Shown piece after piece: positions 1 to 10,095 of a stretch of DNA of 24,827 bases; within the stretch, counting starts at the first letter, position 1, and each line of letters begins with the position of its first letter. A program made the translations under genes and the position numbers. The notes beneath the pieces were generated by a model that was given only the letters and a program-made list of their open reading frames with translations, had not been told where the DNA came from and did not search any database. This DNA is from Byssothecium circinans. Its lineage: Eukaryota; Ascomycota; Dothideomycetes; Pleosporales; Massarinaceae. Location of the stretch: NCBI GenBank assembly GCA_010015675.1, contig ML976977.1, positions 627,389 to 652,215 of the forward strand, read 5' to 3'.

Positions 1-246
1 CAGCCTTATTTCTAATAGAGCGTCTATGGTGTTCGGCGTGCATTGGCTGAATCCGTGCATTGGGTGCACGGACACGTTACGGCTAGCTTAAAGAATGGAA
101 AGGGTGAGTGATTGTACCAACCTCTTGGGGACTAGCGCTGTCGCCGGGGCTTAACACGAACACCCTAGGCACGCGTTTACCATCACGACCTTCTGATCCT
201 TTATCTCTACCGATCCTCTGCAGTGAGAGCTCTACTGACGCTGTTG
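1..246. other. Unassigned flank left of the PKS relic
   Basis: This stretch is visibly richer in GC and poorer in TAG/CTA than the sequence to its right, so it seems lightly mutated. I recognise no protein in it. An open frame from 108 runs into the ketosynthase homology, but its first ~45 residues do not resemble a PKS N-terminus. A small perfect hairpin lies at 52-59/65-72 (8 bp stem, 5 nt loop TTGGG). The left end of the PKS fragment therefore falls near 247, either as a truncation point or at an unrecognised intron or exon border. Confidence 0.4.
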
Positions 247-1240
247 AAGACGCATATTCGCCGAATACAGATCGATACAATGCAGATGCGTTCTATCATC
301 CAAATGCCAGAAGCTGGCAAAATGTCCTGGCTACTAAAGGTGGCCATTTCCTCAAGCAGGACCCGTATACATTTGATGCTGCGTTCTTCAATATAACAGC
401 TGCCGAGGCTATTTCTTTCGACCCGAAGCAGCGTATTGCAATGGAATTTGTATATGAGGCATTAGAGAACGCTGGAAAAACTCTCTAGAAGGTCGCTAGT
501 ACCTAGACCGCGTGCTACATTAGATCCTTAATAAGTGACTACAGGTGAGCCTATGCATCTAACTTTGATTGGCACAGTCCTAACATATGCACAGAGATAC
601 TATTGTCAGAGATTTTAGCTAAGCCCCAAATACTACATCCTGGGAACTTGTGAAGAAATGATTTTAAATCATATTTCCTATTTTCTAGATATTTATAGCC
701 CTAGCGCTACTATTTACACTGCTTACTCTTTAAGTTAGTTGCAATATATTTAGCCAGCTAGAGTTTACAGTTAGGTAAGTTAAAAATAGCTATTACTAGT
801 AGCGTTAGTATGATTATTAGTCCTAATAGAAATATACATCTTAATAACTTAGGTTTCTTAAATCCTAAGGGTTATTTAAGGGCATTTAACGTAGATGCTA
901 ATAGCTATAGGAAAGGTAAGGAATATAGTATCCTTATCCTAAAGAAACTTAATAAGGCGCTTATAGATAGTAACTTAATTAGAGTAGTTATTTAGGCTAC
1001 TAGTATTAACTTAGATAGGTAGATCTAAGGTGTAATAATACCTTTAAGTAATATATAGGCTACTTTAATTAAGTATATATATATAAGTTATATAGGCTAG
1101 ACTATAGTGCAACTTAATATATTAAAGCTTACATAAGTCTTATTAATATAGCTATGTATTATAGCAAGGAAGCTTATATTATTATATATAGAGTATAGGT
1201 ACTAAAGTAGGTAATTCTTAAGTAGGTTCTTCTTTCTAGT
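247..1240 (+). pseudogene. Polyketide synthase, ketosynthase domain, N-terminal and central part (RIP-inactivated)
   Basis: The translation follows the KS domain of fungal highly reducing iterative PKSs, which condense malonyl units in polyketide synthesis. Recognisable blocks in order are DRYNADAFYHPN and KGGHFL (271-354), FDAAFFNITAAEA and DPKQR (376-438), YEALENAGKTL (454-487), SDY at the intron (534-542), KYYILGT (628-648), NHISYFLDI (667-693), the active-site block (about 703-745), ITSSVSMIISPN (792-827), NVDANSYRKGKEYSILILKKL (888-950) and GTKVGN (1198-1215). The active-site Cys of the TACSSS block is Tyr (TAC at 724-726), a TGC-to-TAC change. In-frame stops and single-base frame changes (near 630, near 734 and between about 1160 and 1198) break the gene. 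The acyltransferase and later domains are not seen. Homology becomes unreadable before the Tc1 insertion at 1358. The KS end reappears near 10096. Confidence 0.85.
545..594 (+). other. Spliceosomal intron within the PKS relic (50 bp)
   Basis: The donor GTGAGC is at 545, a CTAAC branch-like motif lies near 581, and the acceptor CAG ends at 594. Removing these 50 bases joins SDYR to DTIVRDFS-AP in phase 2, which matches the spacing of KS domains in this region. Length and signals are typical of filamentous ascomycete introns. Confidence 0.7.
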
Positions 1241-1357
1241 ACTAAAGCCTTTACTAACGCTTAAGAAAAGAAAGCTAGTACTATTTACTATATTAGGAAA
1301 TCTTTTCTTATATTAATTTTTTAGATTTTCTAGTATAAGCCTATAATGCTCCTAATA

Positions 1358-1384
1358 CAGTGCCAAGACAAAAGTATCCGGACC
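1358..1384 (+). repeat. Left terminal inverted repeat of the Tc1/mariner element
   Basis: It begins CAGTGCC immediately after a TA dinucleotide and contains AAAAGTATCCGGACC, a form common to fungal Tc1-like ends. It is less mutated than its partner at 2718-2744. Confidence 0.85.
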
Positions 1385-1529
1385 ATCCAAATTGAGCAAA
1401 TTGTACCCAAACTTCAACACCACCTACCACCACTATTCCTTACTCAGTTTACGCATTTTTTACGTCAAATTAATGGCGCCGCCTCATACTACCCTCCGCT
1501 GGTCCTTTTCAGGCGATATATCGCGTGCG

Positions 1530-2606
1530 TGCCTACCTAAGAAAGAGCTAAGCCCACACCTACGCGCGGCTATACTCAGCGCGGTCGAGAATCGCGTCAA
1601 ACCTAAGGTAATCTAGGATACGTTTCGCGTTAGCAAATCAACCTACTACGACACTATAAAGAGATGGAATGAGCACGGGAAAATTACCTCATTACCGCGT
1701 AGAGGAGCTCTAAAGAAAATGGATGCTTAAGATAAGCGTCAACTACTGCGGATTGTTCGCCAATACCCGCGTATAGAGTACGCAAAGCTGAAAGCAGAGG
1801 CTATTAGCATGCCTAACGTTTCCTTAAGAACGCTCTCTCGCCTACTAAACAAGTATAGTATAAAGAAGTGAGCCGCGAAACTACGGCCAGCGCTTTCTCT
1901 ATTAGACGCCCGTAACCGCCTTAAGTAGGCGCGTCTCAACCGCTACAAAAGCTAGGTACGCGTTAAGTTCTCTAACGAGTGCTTAGTAGAGAGAGGACGC
2001 GGTAAGAAACGCGTATAGGTATTTCATACACTACAGCAGAAGTAGTATAAGGAGATAGTTAAAGGTAAAGCTAGACAATTAGTACTACGCTAGATGTTTT
2101 AGGCAGCTATTTAGCTAGGTGGAAGGAGTAAATTAATTGCTATAAAACGCGTTAGAGGCTCGCGTGGATACACTTCTACCTTATACACTAATACACTAGA
2201 GGGTGGCCTACTACCCTAGAATAAGCTAGAAGAGGAGGACTTTAATTAAGAGGAGGAGGAGTATAAGCCCTACTAATTCATGCAGGATAACGCTCCTATC
2301 TATAAGTCGCGAGAAACCACCGATTAGCTTAACGCGCATGAAATTGAGGTCATTGATTGGCTGCCGTACTCGCCAGATATCAACCCTATCAAGCATCTCT
2401 GGTGGCTGCTAAAGCAGAAGCTAGTCAAATTATATCTTAACCTTGAAGGCTAGGGCTTTAGAGGAGTCAATAGAGATTACTTTACTTAATGCGCTTAAGA
2501 AGCGTGGAGAGCAATACTACAGGCTAGTATTAATAAGCTTATTAAGAGCGTACCGCGGAGGATTTAGGCAGTTATCCAAGCTAGAGGCTAGTAAACAAAG
2601 TACTAA
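1530..2606 (+). pseudogene. Tc1-like transposase (DDE superfamily), RIP-inactivated
   Basis: Cut-and-paste transposase of the IS630/Tc1/mariner group, about 358 codons in one unbroken phase with many internal stops. Codons 4-20 (KKELSPHLRAAILSAVE) begin an N-terminal helix-turn-helix region that includes a FRVSKSTYYDTIKRW-type helix. The catalytic core follows. The first Asp is Asn (KFSNEC, codon AAC at 1974-1976). The second Asp is kept (MQDNAP, GAT at 2286-2288). The third acidic residue, 34 residues further on, is Lys (NPIKHLW, AAG at 2391-2393, where the family has Glu). Two of three metal-binding residues are therefore lost. The C-terminus reads ARG..TKY before TAA, a typical family ending. 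The true start codon is not visible, so 1530 is approximate. Confidence 0.85.
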
Positions 2607-2717
2607 ATTAATAGACTACTATTTCTACTCTTCCTAATTATTATTGTAAGCGATTACCTATACAAAACTAATCATAGTAGGTATTTTCTGTAGTTAGTAG
2701 TTTCTACTTTTTTAGAT

Positions 2718-2744
2718 AATCTAGATACTTATGTCCTAGTACTA
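2718..2744 (-). repeat. Right terminal inverted repeat of the Tc1/mariner element
   Basis: This is the reverse-complement partner of 1358-1384, followed by TA. CCGG has become CTAG and TGGC has become TAGT relative to the left end, as RIP would produce. Confidence 0.8.
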
Positions 2745-2746
2745 TA

Positions 2747-2973
2747 CTTACTAGGTAGCTATAATGCCTATAATATTATATAAGGTAGAATTATAGGCCT
2801 TATATTAATACTAGTAGTAATAGGCCTACTATAAAAAATATATAGTATTATAATATATATATTTAGGTATTCTACGCTAAGAGAAATACTCGCTTAGCTG
2901 CTAGCTAGCTAGAATAATAATAATTTTCTATTTTTAGTATTTTAAACTCCTGTAATCTAGGATTTTTACCTAG
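2747..2973. other. Short AT-rich segment between Tc1 and Gypsy-1
   Basis: It contains AT-rich sequence with repeated AGGCCT and TATAATG motifs and no readable protein. By position it should be part of the interrupted PKS locus or of an older insertion in it, but I cannot translate it as KS sequence. Confidence 0.35.
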
Positions 2974-2978
2974 ACTAG
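2974..2978. repeat. Target-site duplication ACTAG, left of Gypsy-1
   Basis: ACTAG directly precedes the TGTTA start of the 5' LTR and is repeated exactly at 9541-9545 after the 3' LTR. A 5 bp duplication is normal for Ty3/Gypsy integrase. Confidence 0.85.
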
Positions 2979-3564
2979 TGTTATAATCCTAAGAACATTA
3001 CAAGATAATCCTATAAGACCTATAAGTAATAAAGTTATAACTAGCGCTAGAAGGAACCTACTAATAAAGACAAGTCATGGGACTAAGAGGTTACGTGCTT
3101 TAACAGACAGCGTACGCGGTCCGTAGAGGGCAGTACTTAACGGATAGCGTATACGGTCTATTAAGGTTAGCTTACATAACAAAGGAACTAATAGGCAATA
3201 GAGAACACTTGACTACAGAAGTACTCCTAAAGTTAAGGGTAATGCTTAATAGATGGCGTACGCGCTAGGTCAAGGGAAAGTAGTATATAGATAAGCTTAA
3301 TTCCTACCTTTATAGAATCATGTTCAACCTCTTCTTAGGATTTAATCTATTCAGTATTTTATACTCTATGATTGTAAAGCTTACCTAAGTTTACTAAGTA
3401 TACATCTTTTAGATAAACGTTATAACGTACTAATTAAGTACTACTGTGTGTTGCGAATTAATATCTCTTTAAGAGAACTAACTAAGCTCTAGCAACAAAG
3501 CATCCTTTATTACCTAAAAGCTCTTCGAGCTATCTCTAGTAACAAGCCCCTCTAGACCTTAACA
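2979..3564 (+). repeat. 5' LTR of Gypsy-1
   Basis: 586 bp, starts TGTTA and ends TAACA, aligning end to end with 8955-9540 without gaps. It tends to be the more mutated copy at TA-rich positions. Confidence 0.92.
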
Positions 3565-3629
3565 TTTTAAACACCCTTAGAAGGATATCTAAGACACATA
3601 ATACCTAATCCTATAGCAACACTAGCAAG

Positions 3630-5555
3630 GTCGCTAAGCTAGATCTCTATCACGGAGATTGCGCTAAGCTTAAAGGATAGCTTCTGCAAATTAACTTGTA
3701 CTTTAAGTTTATAGCTAGCACTATTAAGGAGGTAGATAAAGCTTCCTTTGTCACGACCTACATGCGCGGTGACGCTAAACGATGGATTAACCCTTACCTC
3801 GCTAAATACCTAGATGACGATAATAATAATAACAAAGTTATAATACTCTTTAAAGACTACGCCTAGTTTAAAACCCGTCTTTAATAGGTCTTTAGAGTCT
3901 TAAATGAAGAGTCCGTCGCAGGAAAAAAGGTGCAACGCCTTAAGCAACAACGCTCGGCCGCTAAATATGCTGCGGAATTTCAACATTACGCAATTTAGAC
4001 GGGCTAGGAGGATAAGGCGCTTATAACCATGTATAGATAAGGCCTTAAGGATACTATTAAAATAGAGCTTATGCGATTAGGAGCATCTATCACTACCTTA
4101 GAGGAACTATACTAGGAATCTATTAGAATTGACGGACAACTATACGAGTTGGTCTCTAAGCTACATAATAAATGGAGTAGACTAAGCGTGGGTAAGACTA
4201 AAAGTACCTATACTAAACCTAGGTACTTCCCCGCTATGAAGCCTCGAAGCTAGTACTTGGATCCCTACGGGTTGCAGCCGATGCAGCTTAACAACATCGA
4301 GAAAGGGAAAGGGAAGGGCCACCGCTATAAGAAAGAAGCTAGGGCGTGCTACTTATGCGGAAAGATAGGCTACATCACTAGAAACTATCGTGCGAAGCTA
4401 GGAAGAGCTAAGTATACGGTCCAACGACAGTTGAATATGATCACGGCATCTCACGCTCTGGGATGCCTCCCTGACGTCAAAGAAAATGATGAATAGGAAG
4501 TAATTGATTTAGGCAAAGAAAGAAGAAATGCTGTTAGACAGAAACTATAAGAGTTATCCGTTAGAGAGAAGGTTAGTCAGGCCGCCAACTAAATATAGCA
4601 TAATAAGGAAGTGGACACTATAAATGACGAAGTCTAAGACTTCTTTAATGAATCTAACTAACCCTTTAACGTGAAAGAACAATAACTTTAGGATTACTTG
4701 CTTAGCGAATAAGTTATAAACAATGATAGATCATCCTAGGCCAATAGGGCTTTACGGATTATTAGTAGAAAAGAAGAATATCTTAGAAAAGAAAACTAGG
4801 ACCCCTACGATCTAAAGGAACTGCATTACACTAAAATCACATAGAGAAACTATCTATAATAGATAGATGAAGACCCTATGTGTTATAACAGCGAGGTTAC
4901 TTTAGATAGTAAACCAACGGACTAAGGACGATTAGGATACAATAATTAGTATTAGGATAAAGAAGACCTAAACGCGGAACCTAATAATAGATACCTCTAC
5001 AAAGATCTAAGCCCTAGGCCGACAAAGCAACGAAAGCTGCGGCATAGGCAAGAGAAAGCTTATAGGAAGCAAGCTAACTAGGTAAACTAAGAGCTTGAAG
5101 CAAAGGAAGGATTCTAACAAGCTACGCAGGGGATAAAGAGCTCCCTGAAATTGCGATATAACATAGACTATTAGAATAGAAACTACAGAAAACTCTATTT
5201 CACCTAGTGTAATAATAATAGTTACTTCGTATACTATAACGCTAAGGTAGAATTAAACTACTTTCTAATAATTAAAAAAGACTACAAGTTTAAATAGTAT
5301 GACTGCTACAACAATAGATGTATTATATACTTATGTAATAAGTAAGCACGACTATAGTTCCTAGGAAAACACGATCTAGCGGAACTCTTACAGATAAACG
5401 TGATAGTCAACGGCGAATGCAGCTAAAAAGAATGGCAAACATGCTTGCACCTAGACTACGCAAAGCACGCCAGAGAAAAAGAAGAGAATAGATTTAAAGA
5501 CTCTTTTTTAGGAACGCACTTAACACTAGCAAGGAACTGTGCTCTTTAGAGTTAA
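3630..5555 (+). pseudogene. Gypsy-1 gag (capsid/nucleocapsid) with long C-terminal extension, RIP-inactivated
   Basis: Structural protein of the virus-like particle. A retrotransposon-gag domain is readable from about 3636 (YMRGDAKRWINPYLAKYLDD, then VQRLKQQRSAAKYAAEFQHY). A CCHC zinc knuckle lies at 4347-4388: C-x2-C-x4-Y-x4-Y, with the third and fourth ligands (His and Cys) both changed to Tyr. After it comes an extension of about 370 codons, rich in charged residues, containing a C-x4-C-x2-Y motif (5304-5330) shared with Gypsy-2. The frame stays in one phase throughout, interrupted by TAG/TAA. It passes a slippery heptamer at 5504-5510 and closes at TAG 5547-5549 or TAA 5553-5555. No clear start codon survives. 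Confidence 0.85.
5504..5510 (+). promoter_or_regulatory. Putative -1 ribosomal frameshift site of Gypsy-1 (T TTT TTA)
   Basis: In the gag frame the codons are TCT TTT TTA, giving the canonical X XXY YYZ heptamer. Pol sequence in the -1 frame begins straight after it and runs into protease, while the gag frame ends within 45 bases. A downstream stimulatory structure was not evaluated. Confidence 0.7.
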
Positions 5556-8500
5556 GCTAGGAGCGTCTAATCAAGATCCTAATCTATCTTAGTAGAAAAA
5601 GGATGAAGGCATTAATAGATTTAAGATTACAGGCAAACTACATCTTAATAAAAGTAGCGCTTTTAGTGGGACTAAAACTACGACTAAAGGAGAACCCCTA
5701 TCTACTACTTATAGTAAACGGACGAGTAATGCTAGAGCAATCTAAGGTCTAATATAAGATTGCTTTAGTACTTATAGAAATCTACTACTATAGCAAATGG
5801 ATTAACCTAGACTATTTTAAGATAGCTACTTACAACGTTATATTAGGGATCCCTTGGCTAAAGAAGCACAACCTAAAGATCAACTAGAAGAACGACACGA
5901 TATTATTAGCAAATTACGCCTGCTAATGCACTTTAAAGCCCGCGCATCAATAGCATTTAATAGCGGATAAGAAGGCAATCAATAACATTGCTTTAAAAAA
6001 GATGCGTTTAGTAAGAACGGTTAGCTCCACGGATACTGCCTAGTTAGCAGATTAAAAAGTAAGAGTAAAGAAGAAAAAGGCAACTCTAGATATTTCTAAA
6101 AAGTATAGAGAATAGGAGCACCTTTTTTAGAAAGACGTAGGCGCTACGGCGCTACCTAAGCATCAACCTTAGGATTGCGAGATTACGCTATAGGAAGGAA
6201 AGCAACTAACTTTTAGACTAATCTATTAACTATTAGAAAAAAAGCTAAAGGCTCTACGGGACTATATTAACAAAAGCATAGTAAAAGGCTACATACGAAA
6301 GTTAAAGTTACTAGTAGGATACCTAGTCCTTTTCGCTTTAAAGAAGAACGGATCACTGCGATTATATATAGATTTTTAGAAACTAAACAATATTACGGTT
6401 AAGAACTATTACCTGTTACCTAACATTAGAGAACTACAGGATTAACTAGCGCATGCAAAGATATTTATAGCTCTTAACTTACAAGACGGATACCATTTAA
6501 TCCGCATAAAGGAAGGTAAAGAATAGAAAACAGCATTTAAGATATGGTATAGATACTATGAGTATACCGTAATGCCCTTTAGTCTTACTAACGCCCTAGC
6601 AACTTTCTAAGCGTTAATTAACAACGTGCTGCGAACACACCTAGACATCTTTGTAGTCGCATACTTAGATAACATACTTATCTACTTAAAAAACATTAAA
6701 GAACATGTAAGACATGTTAAACAAGTACTTTCATGCTTAGACACCATGAACCTGCATCTTAAGCTAGAAAAGTGTAAATTCTACAAAGAAGAATTTAACT
6801 TCCTAGAATTCGTGATTAATACTACAGGGGTTAAGATGAGCCTAAAAAAGATACAAGTAGTATAGGACTAGCTAGTACTAATAACAGTTAAGGGAGTATA
6901 AGAATTCTTTAGATTCTACAACTTTAATAGAAAGTGTATTAAGGAATACGCCTTAATAACGCTACCCTTAGTAGGACTTACTAGGAAAAACGTACGCTTT
7001 ACATAGATAGAGGAATAAGAAAGAGCCTTTAGAACCCTTAAAGAAAAATGCGTAAGCCTACTAGTACTAGTAGCATTCAGAAGTAAAGAGCTAATAAGAA
7101 TAGAAATAGATGCATCTAACCTCGCGCTTAGAGTAGTAGCTAGCTAGATAAGAGATAGCTAATAGCACCCTATTACTTACTACTTAAGAAAGTTCTTTAG
7201 ACTAGAAGAATAATACAACGTACATGATAAAGAATTAATAGCTATTATAGATTTACTAAAACATTAGAGAGTTTATGCAAAGAGCTGCTCTAAACTTACT
7301 ATTTTTACTAACTATAAGAACCTACTTCACTTCATAACAACGAAACAGCTCAATAGGAGACAAGTTAGATAGTCTAAGCTACTTAGATAATACAAGTTTA
7401 AGATCATGTACACTCCTAGTAAAGATAACAGACAAGCTAATACCCTTAGCCGACGAAGTAATATTACAGAAATAAAAGAGATGATAGAAGCACTAATACT
7501 ACGAGCTAACAAGGATAGATCCCTAGGACTAGCCTAATAGTTAAACGGCATCCTGCGAATCAACAACGAAGTACTAGAAGAATTATAGGAAGAAATCATA
7601 TGATAATATCACGACAACCTTGTACACGGACACCCTAGTATACGAAGAACTATCAAACTAATTTAAAGGAATTATGAGTTTAAAGGCATAAAAGAAAAGG
7701 TTACACGTTTTATTAGTAAATGCGTAGACTGTTAGAAGAACAAACATAGTACATACGCACCTTATAGAGAAATACAACCTATTAAGTTACTAAGAGAACT
7801 ATAGGAAGATATTTCTATAGACTTTATAATAGGTCTACTAGTGTTAAAAGACTTTATAACTAGAATAACCTACAACGCTATCTTGGTAATCGTTAATAGA
7901 TTCACGAAATACGCGGAAATAATACTATTCTAAAATAATTACAACGCGGAATAACTAAGACATGTAATCCTAGATTAACTTATTAGATACCATAGCATGC
8001 TAAGAATAATTATAAGTAATAGAGATAAACTCTTTACATCAAACTACTAGAAAACGCTAATAGCTGTAATTAGGATAAAACGCAAGCTATCTATAGCATA
8101 CTATCTATAGATAGATGGACAGACTGAAAGAATAAATCATATAATAAAGATATATCTATAAATCTATAGCAACGCCTAGTAGAATAATTAGGTTTCCCTT
8201 TTACTTATAGCTTAACTAGCATATAATAATAAGATATTAGAGTCTATGGGATAGATGCTATTCTACGCAAATTATAGAAAGTATCTTAATCTCTTTAAAT
8301 GCTTAGTGCTAGGAGGCAAGGCAGCAGCAGCCTTAATAACAATAGAGGACTTAAAGAACGTACACTAACGGTTACGTGTCAGCCTTAAAACAGCATAACG
8401 CAAAAGCATTTCTTACTCAAACAACAAACGAAAAATGGCACCTTAGCTAGAAAGGAGGGATAGAGTATACCTACTTATAAAAAATCTTCGCATAAAACGA

Positions 8501-8917
8501 CTAAGCAAGGGACTAGACAATGTTAAGGTTAGACTATTTTTAATATAGGCTAGAGTAAGCCTTATTAACTACTAACTCTAGTTACCTAGAGAAGCTAGGA
8601 TACATCTAGTCTTCTACGTATTAAAACTAGAACTAGCAGACTCTAAGATGCTATTACAAAAAACATTCTACTACAAAAGTAACGAGGATAATAAATTTAA
8701 AGTTAAAGAACTCTTAGACTACTAAGAGATAGGATGAAAGGACTTCTAAGACAACTAGTTCCTTTAGGAATAGCTAGTTAAATAGAAAGGATACTCTATC
8801 TCTAAAAGCACGTAGAAACTAGAGACGAACCTGCAAGGTTGCAAACAACTGCTTTAAAAATACTAAAAGAAGCATAGAGTACATAGCTTTACTAGAGTAG
8901 AACCCTACGCACGATGA
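5510..8917 (+). pseudogene. Gypsy-1 pol: protease, reverse transcriptase, RNase H, integrase, chromodomain (RIP-inactivated)
   Basis: A single phase from 5510 to TGA 8915-8917 with many stops. Protease: KALIDLRLQANYI (from 5606), where the usual D-S/T-G reads D-L-R, followed by NVILGIPWLKKHN. Reverse transcriptase about 6270-6870: LRLYIDF, the FSLTNA block, and the active site YLDN (6662-6673) where YLDD is required. RNase H about 7000-7470: IEIDAS, HDKELIAI, TPSKDNRQANTLSRR. Integrase about 7600-8350: zinc-binding Cys pair KCVDC, first Asp SIDFI (GAC 7820-7822) kept, second Asp changed to Asn (ISNRD, AAT 8018-8020), Glu kept (TER, GAA 8126-8128), with 35 residues between the last two. Chromodomain about 8692-8880: VKELLDY, LVK.KGYSISKST, ETNLQGCKQLL, with former Trp codons now TAG. 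Confidence 0.92.
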
Positions 8918-8938
8918 TAAGGTCTAAGGACGAACCTT

Positions 8939-8954
8939 AAAAAGGAGAGAATAA
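8939..8954 (+). promoter_or_regulatory. Polypurine tract of Gypsy-1
   Basis: AAAAAGGAGAGAATAA lies directly 5' of the 3' LTR start (TGTTA at 8955). In LTR elements this purine run resists RNase H and primes plus-strand DNA synthesis. Confidence 0.8.
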
Positions 8955-9540
8955 TGTTACAATCCTAAGAATGTTACAAGATAATCTTATAAGACCTATA
9001 AGTAATAAAGTTACAACTAGCGCTAGAAGGAACCTACTAACAAAGATAAGTCACGGGACTAGGAAGTCACGTGCCTTAACGGACAGCGTACGTGATCCGT
9101 AGAAGGCAGTGCTTAATAGACAGCGTATACGGTCTATTAAGGTTAGCTTATATAATAAAGGAATTAATAGGTAATAGAAAACACTTAACTACAGAAGTAC
9201 TCCTAGAGTTAAGGGTAGTGCTTAACGGACGGCGTACACGCTAAGTTAAGGGAAAGTAGTATATAGATAAGCTTAATTCTTACCTTTGTAAAATCGTGTT
9301 TAACCTCTTCTTAGAATTTAATCTATTTAGTATTTCATACTTTATAATTATAAAGCTTACTTAAGTTTACTAAGTGTACGCCTTTTAGACGAACGTTACA
9401 ACGTACTAATTAAGTACCACTGTGTGTCGCGAATTGATATCTCTTCAAGAGAACTAACCGAGCTCTAGCAACCAAGCATCCCTTGTCACCTAAAAGCTCT
9501 TCAAGCCATCTCTAGTAACAAGCCCCCCTAGACCTTAACA
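8955..9540 (+). repeat. 3' LTR of Gypsy-1
   Basis: 586 bp, TGTTA...TAACA, colinear with 2979-3564. The differences are essentially all C/T or G/A; one A/C transversion was noted near the 3' end (AACAAAG versus AACCAAG). Confidence 0.92.
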
Positions 9541-9545
9541 ACTAG
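9541..9545. repeat. Target-site duplication ACTAG, right of Gypsy-1
   Basis: Exact match to 2974-2978. Confidence 0.85.
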
Positions 9546-10095
9546 ATTCTTATTATATTATAATAGTATATTTTTATAGCTATTTAGCTACTATTTACTA
9601 CTATTCTAGTTATTCTAAATACGTCTAAGTTTAATATATCTAAGTAAAAGTAATAAAAATAATAAAAGAGTATTAAATTAAAATTTTAAAACGCAAATAA
9701 CTATTTAACTATAATAGCTAGAGCTTCGCTTTTCTTCTTTATTAATAGGCCTTAAAAAGTACTATATTTTATATACTAGGCTTATATCTAAAGCATCTCT
9801 AAATAGCCCTTAAATAATCTCTAAAGGCTGCCCTACCTACTAGGCATTATAGCTACGTGTTAACTATATGCTAAAGGCTAACACTAGATTAGCGACGTTA
9901 GTAACGTTAGGAATATTACAGGCTTATTACAGCGCCCTACTAGGCTAGCTAGCGCTCGCACAAAACCTTAAAATTTTCCTAATATATATAATTAGTTAGA
10001 ATAGTATAAAGGTAAGGAAATTATAGATAAGTAGTATTAAGCTAAATATAAGCTTTATATACTATCTTTAGAAGTTAATAATATACTTTAATAAT
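9546..10095. other. AT-rich stretch without a recognised gene
   Basis: About 550 bases between Gypsy-1 and the readable KS tail. The left part is extremely AT-rich. The part from about 9825 to 9985 keeps more GC and CpG, including GACGTTAGTAACGTTAG. No open frame, terminal repeat or known domain was found. It may include mutated KS sequence or a small non-autonomous element. Confidence 0.35.

Larger units (their letters stand above)
1358..2744 (+). mobile_element. Tc1/mariner-family DNA transposon (DD34E type), full length, RIP-mutated
   Basis: A 1387 bp element is flanked by TA target duplications (1356-1357 and 2745-2746). The left terminal inverted repeat (1358-1384) starts CAGTGCC. The right one (2718-2744) matches its reverse complement at 18 of 27 positions, and 8 of the 9 mismatches are transitions, mostly in the right copy. 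It carries one transposase relic. It lies in the gap between the two KS pieces, so it probably inserted into the PKS gene or its remains. Confidence 0.9.
2979..9540 (+). mobile_element. Gypsy-1: complete Ty3/Gypsy LTR retrotransposon with chromodomain (chromovirus), RIP-inactivated
   Basis: A 6562 bp element with two 586 bp LTRs (TGTTA...TAACA), 5 bp target duplications, gag, pol in the -1 frame, and a polypurine tract before the 3' LTR. Pol order is protease, reverse transcriptase, RNase H, integrase, chromodomain, which defines the Gypsy order. By eye the LTRs differ at about 65 positions, all but one of them transitions, with no indels. All domains contain multiple stops, so the element cannot move on its own. 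No tRNA primer site was recognised after the 5' LTR. Confidence 0.93.

Noticed and set aside
83..280. Minus-strand 65-residue open frame
   Set aside because: It is antisense to the region entering the KS relic and has no recognisable motif.
545..609. Alternative 65 bp intron ending at the TTGTCAG acceptor
   Set aside because: The 50 bp version ending at 594 restores DTIVRDFS-AP and the normal KS spacing; the longer one removes conserved residues.
1346..1540. Short + strand open frame at the left end of the Tc1 element
   Set aside because: It overlaps the TIR and the 5' part of the transposase in another phase and shows no homology.
1739..1939. Minus-strand open frame inside the Tc1 element
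   Set aside because: Complement of the transposase frame, which carries the family motifs.
3565..3590. tRNA primer-binding site downstream of the Gypsy-1 5' LTR
   Set aside because: TTTTAAACACCC does not match a tRNA 3' end I can name. Self-priming or RIP damage is possible but cannot be shown.
7327..7512. Minus-strand open frame within Gypsy-1
   Set aside because: Antisense to RNase H sequence with clear pol motifs on the + strand.
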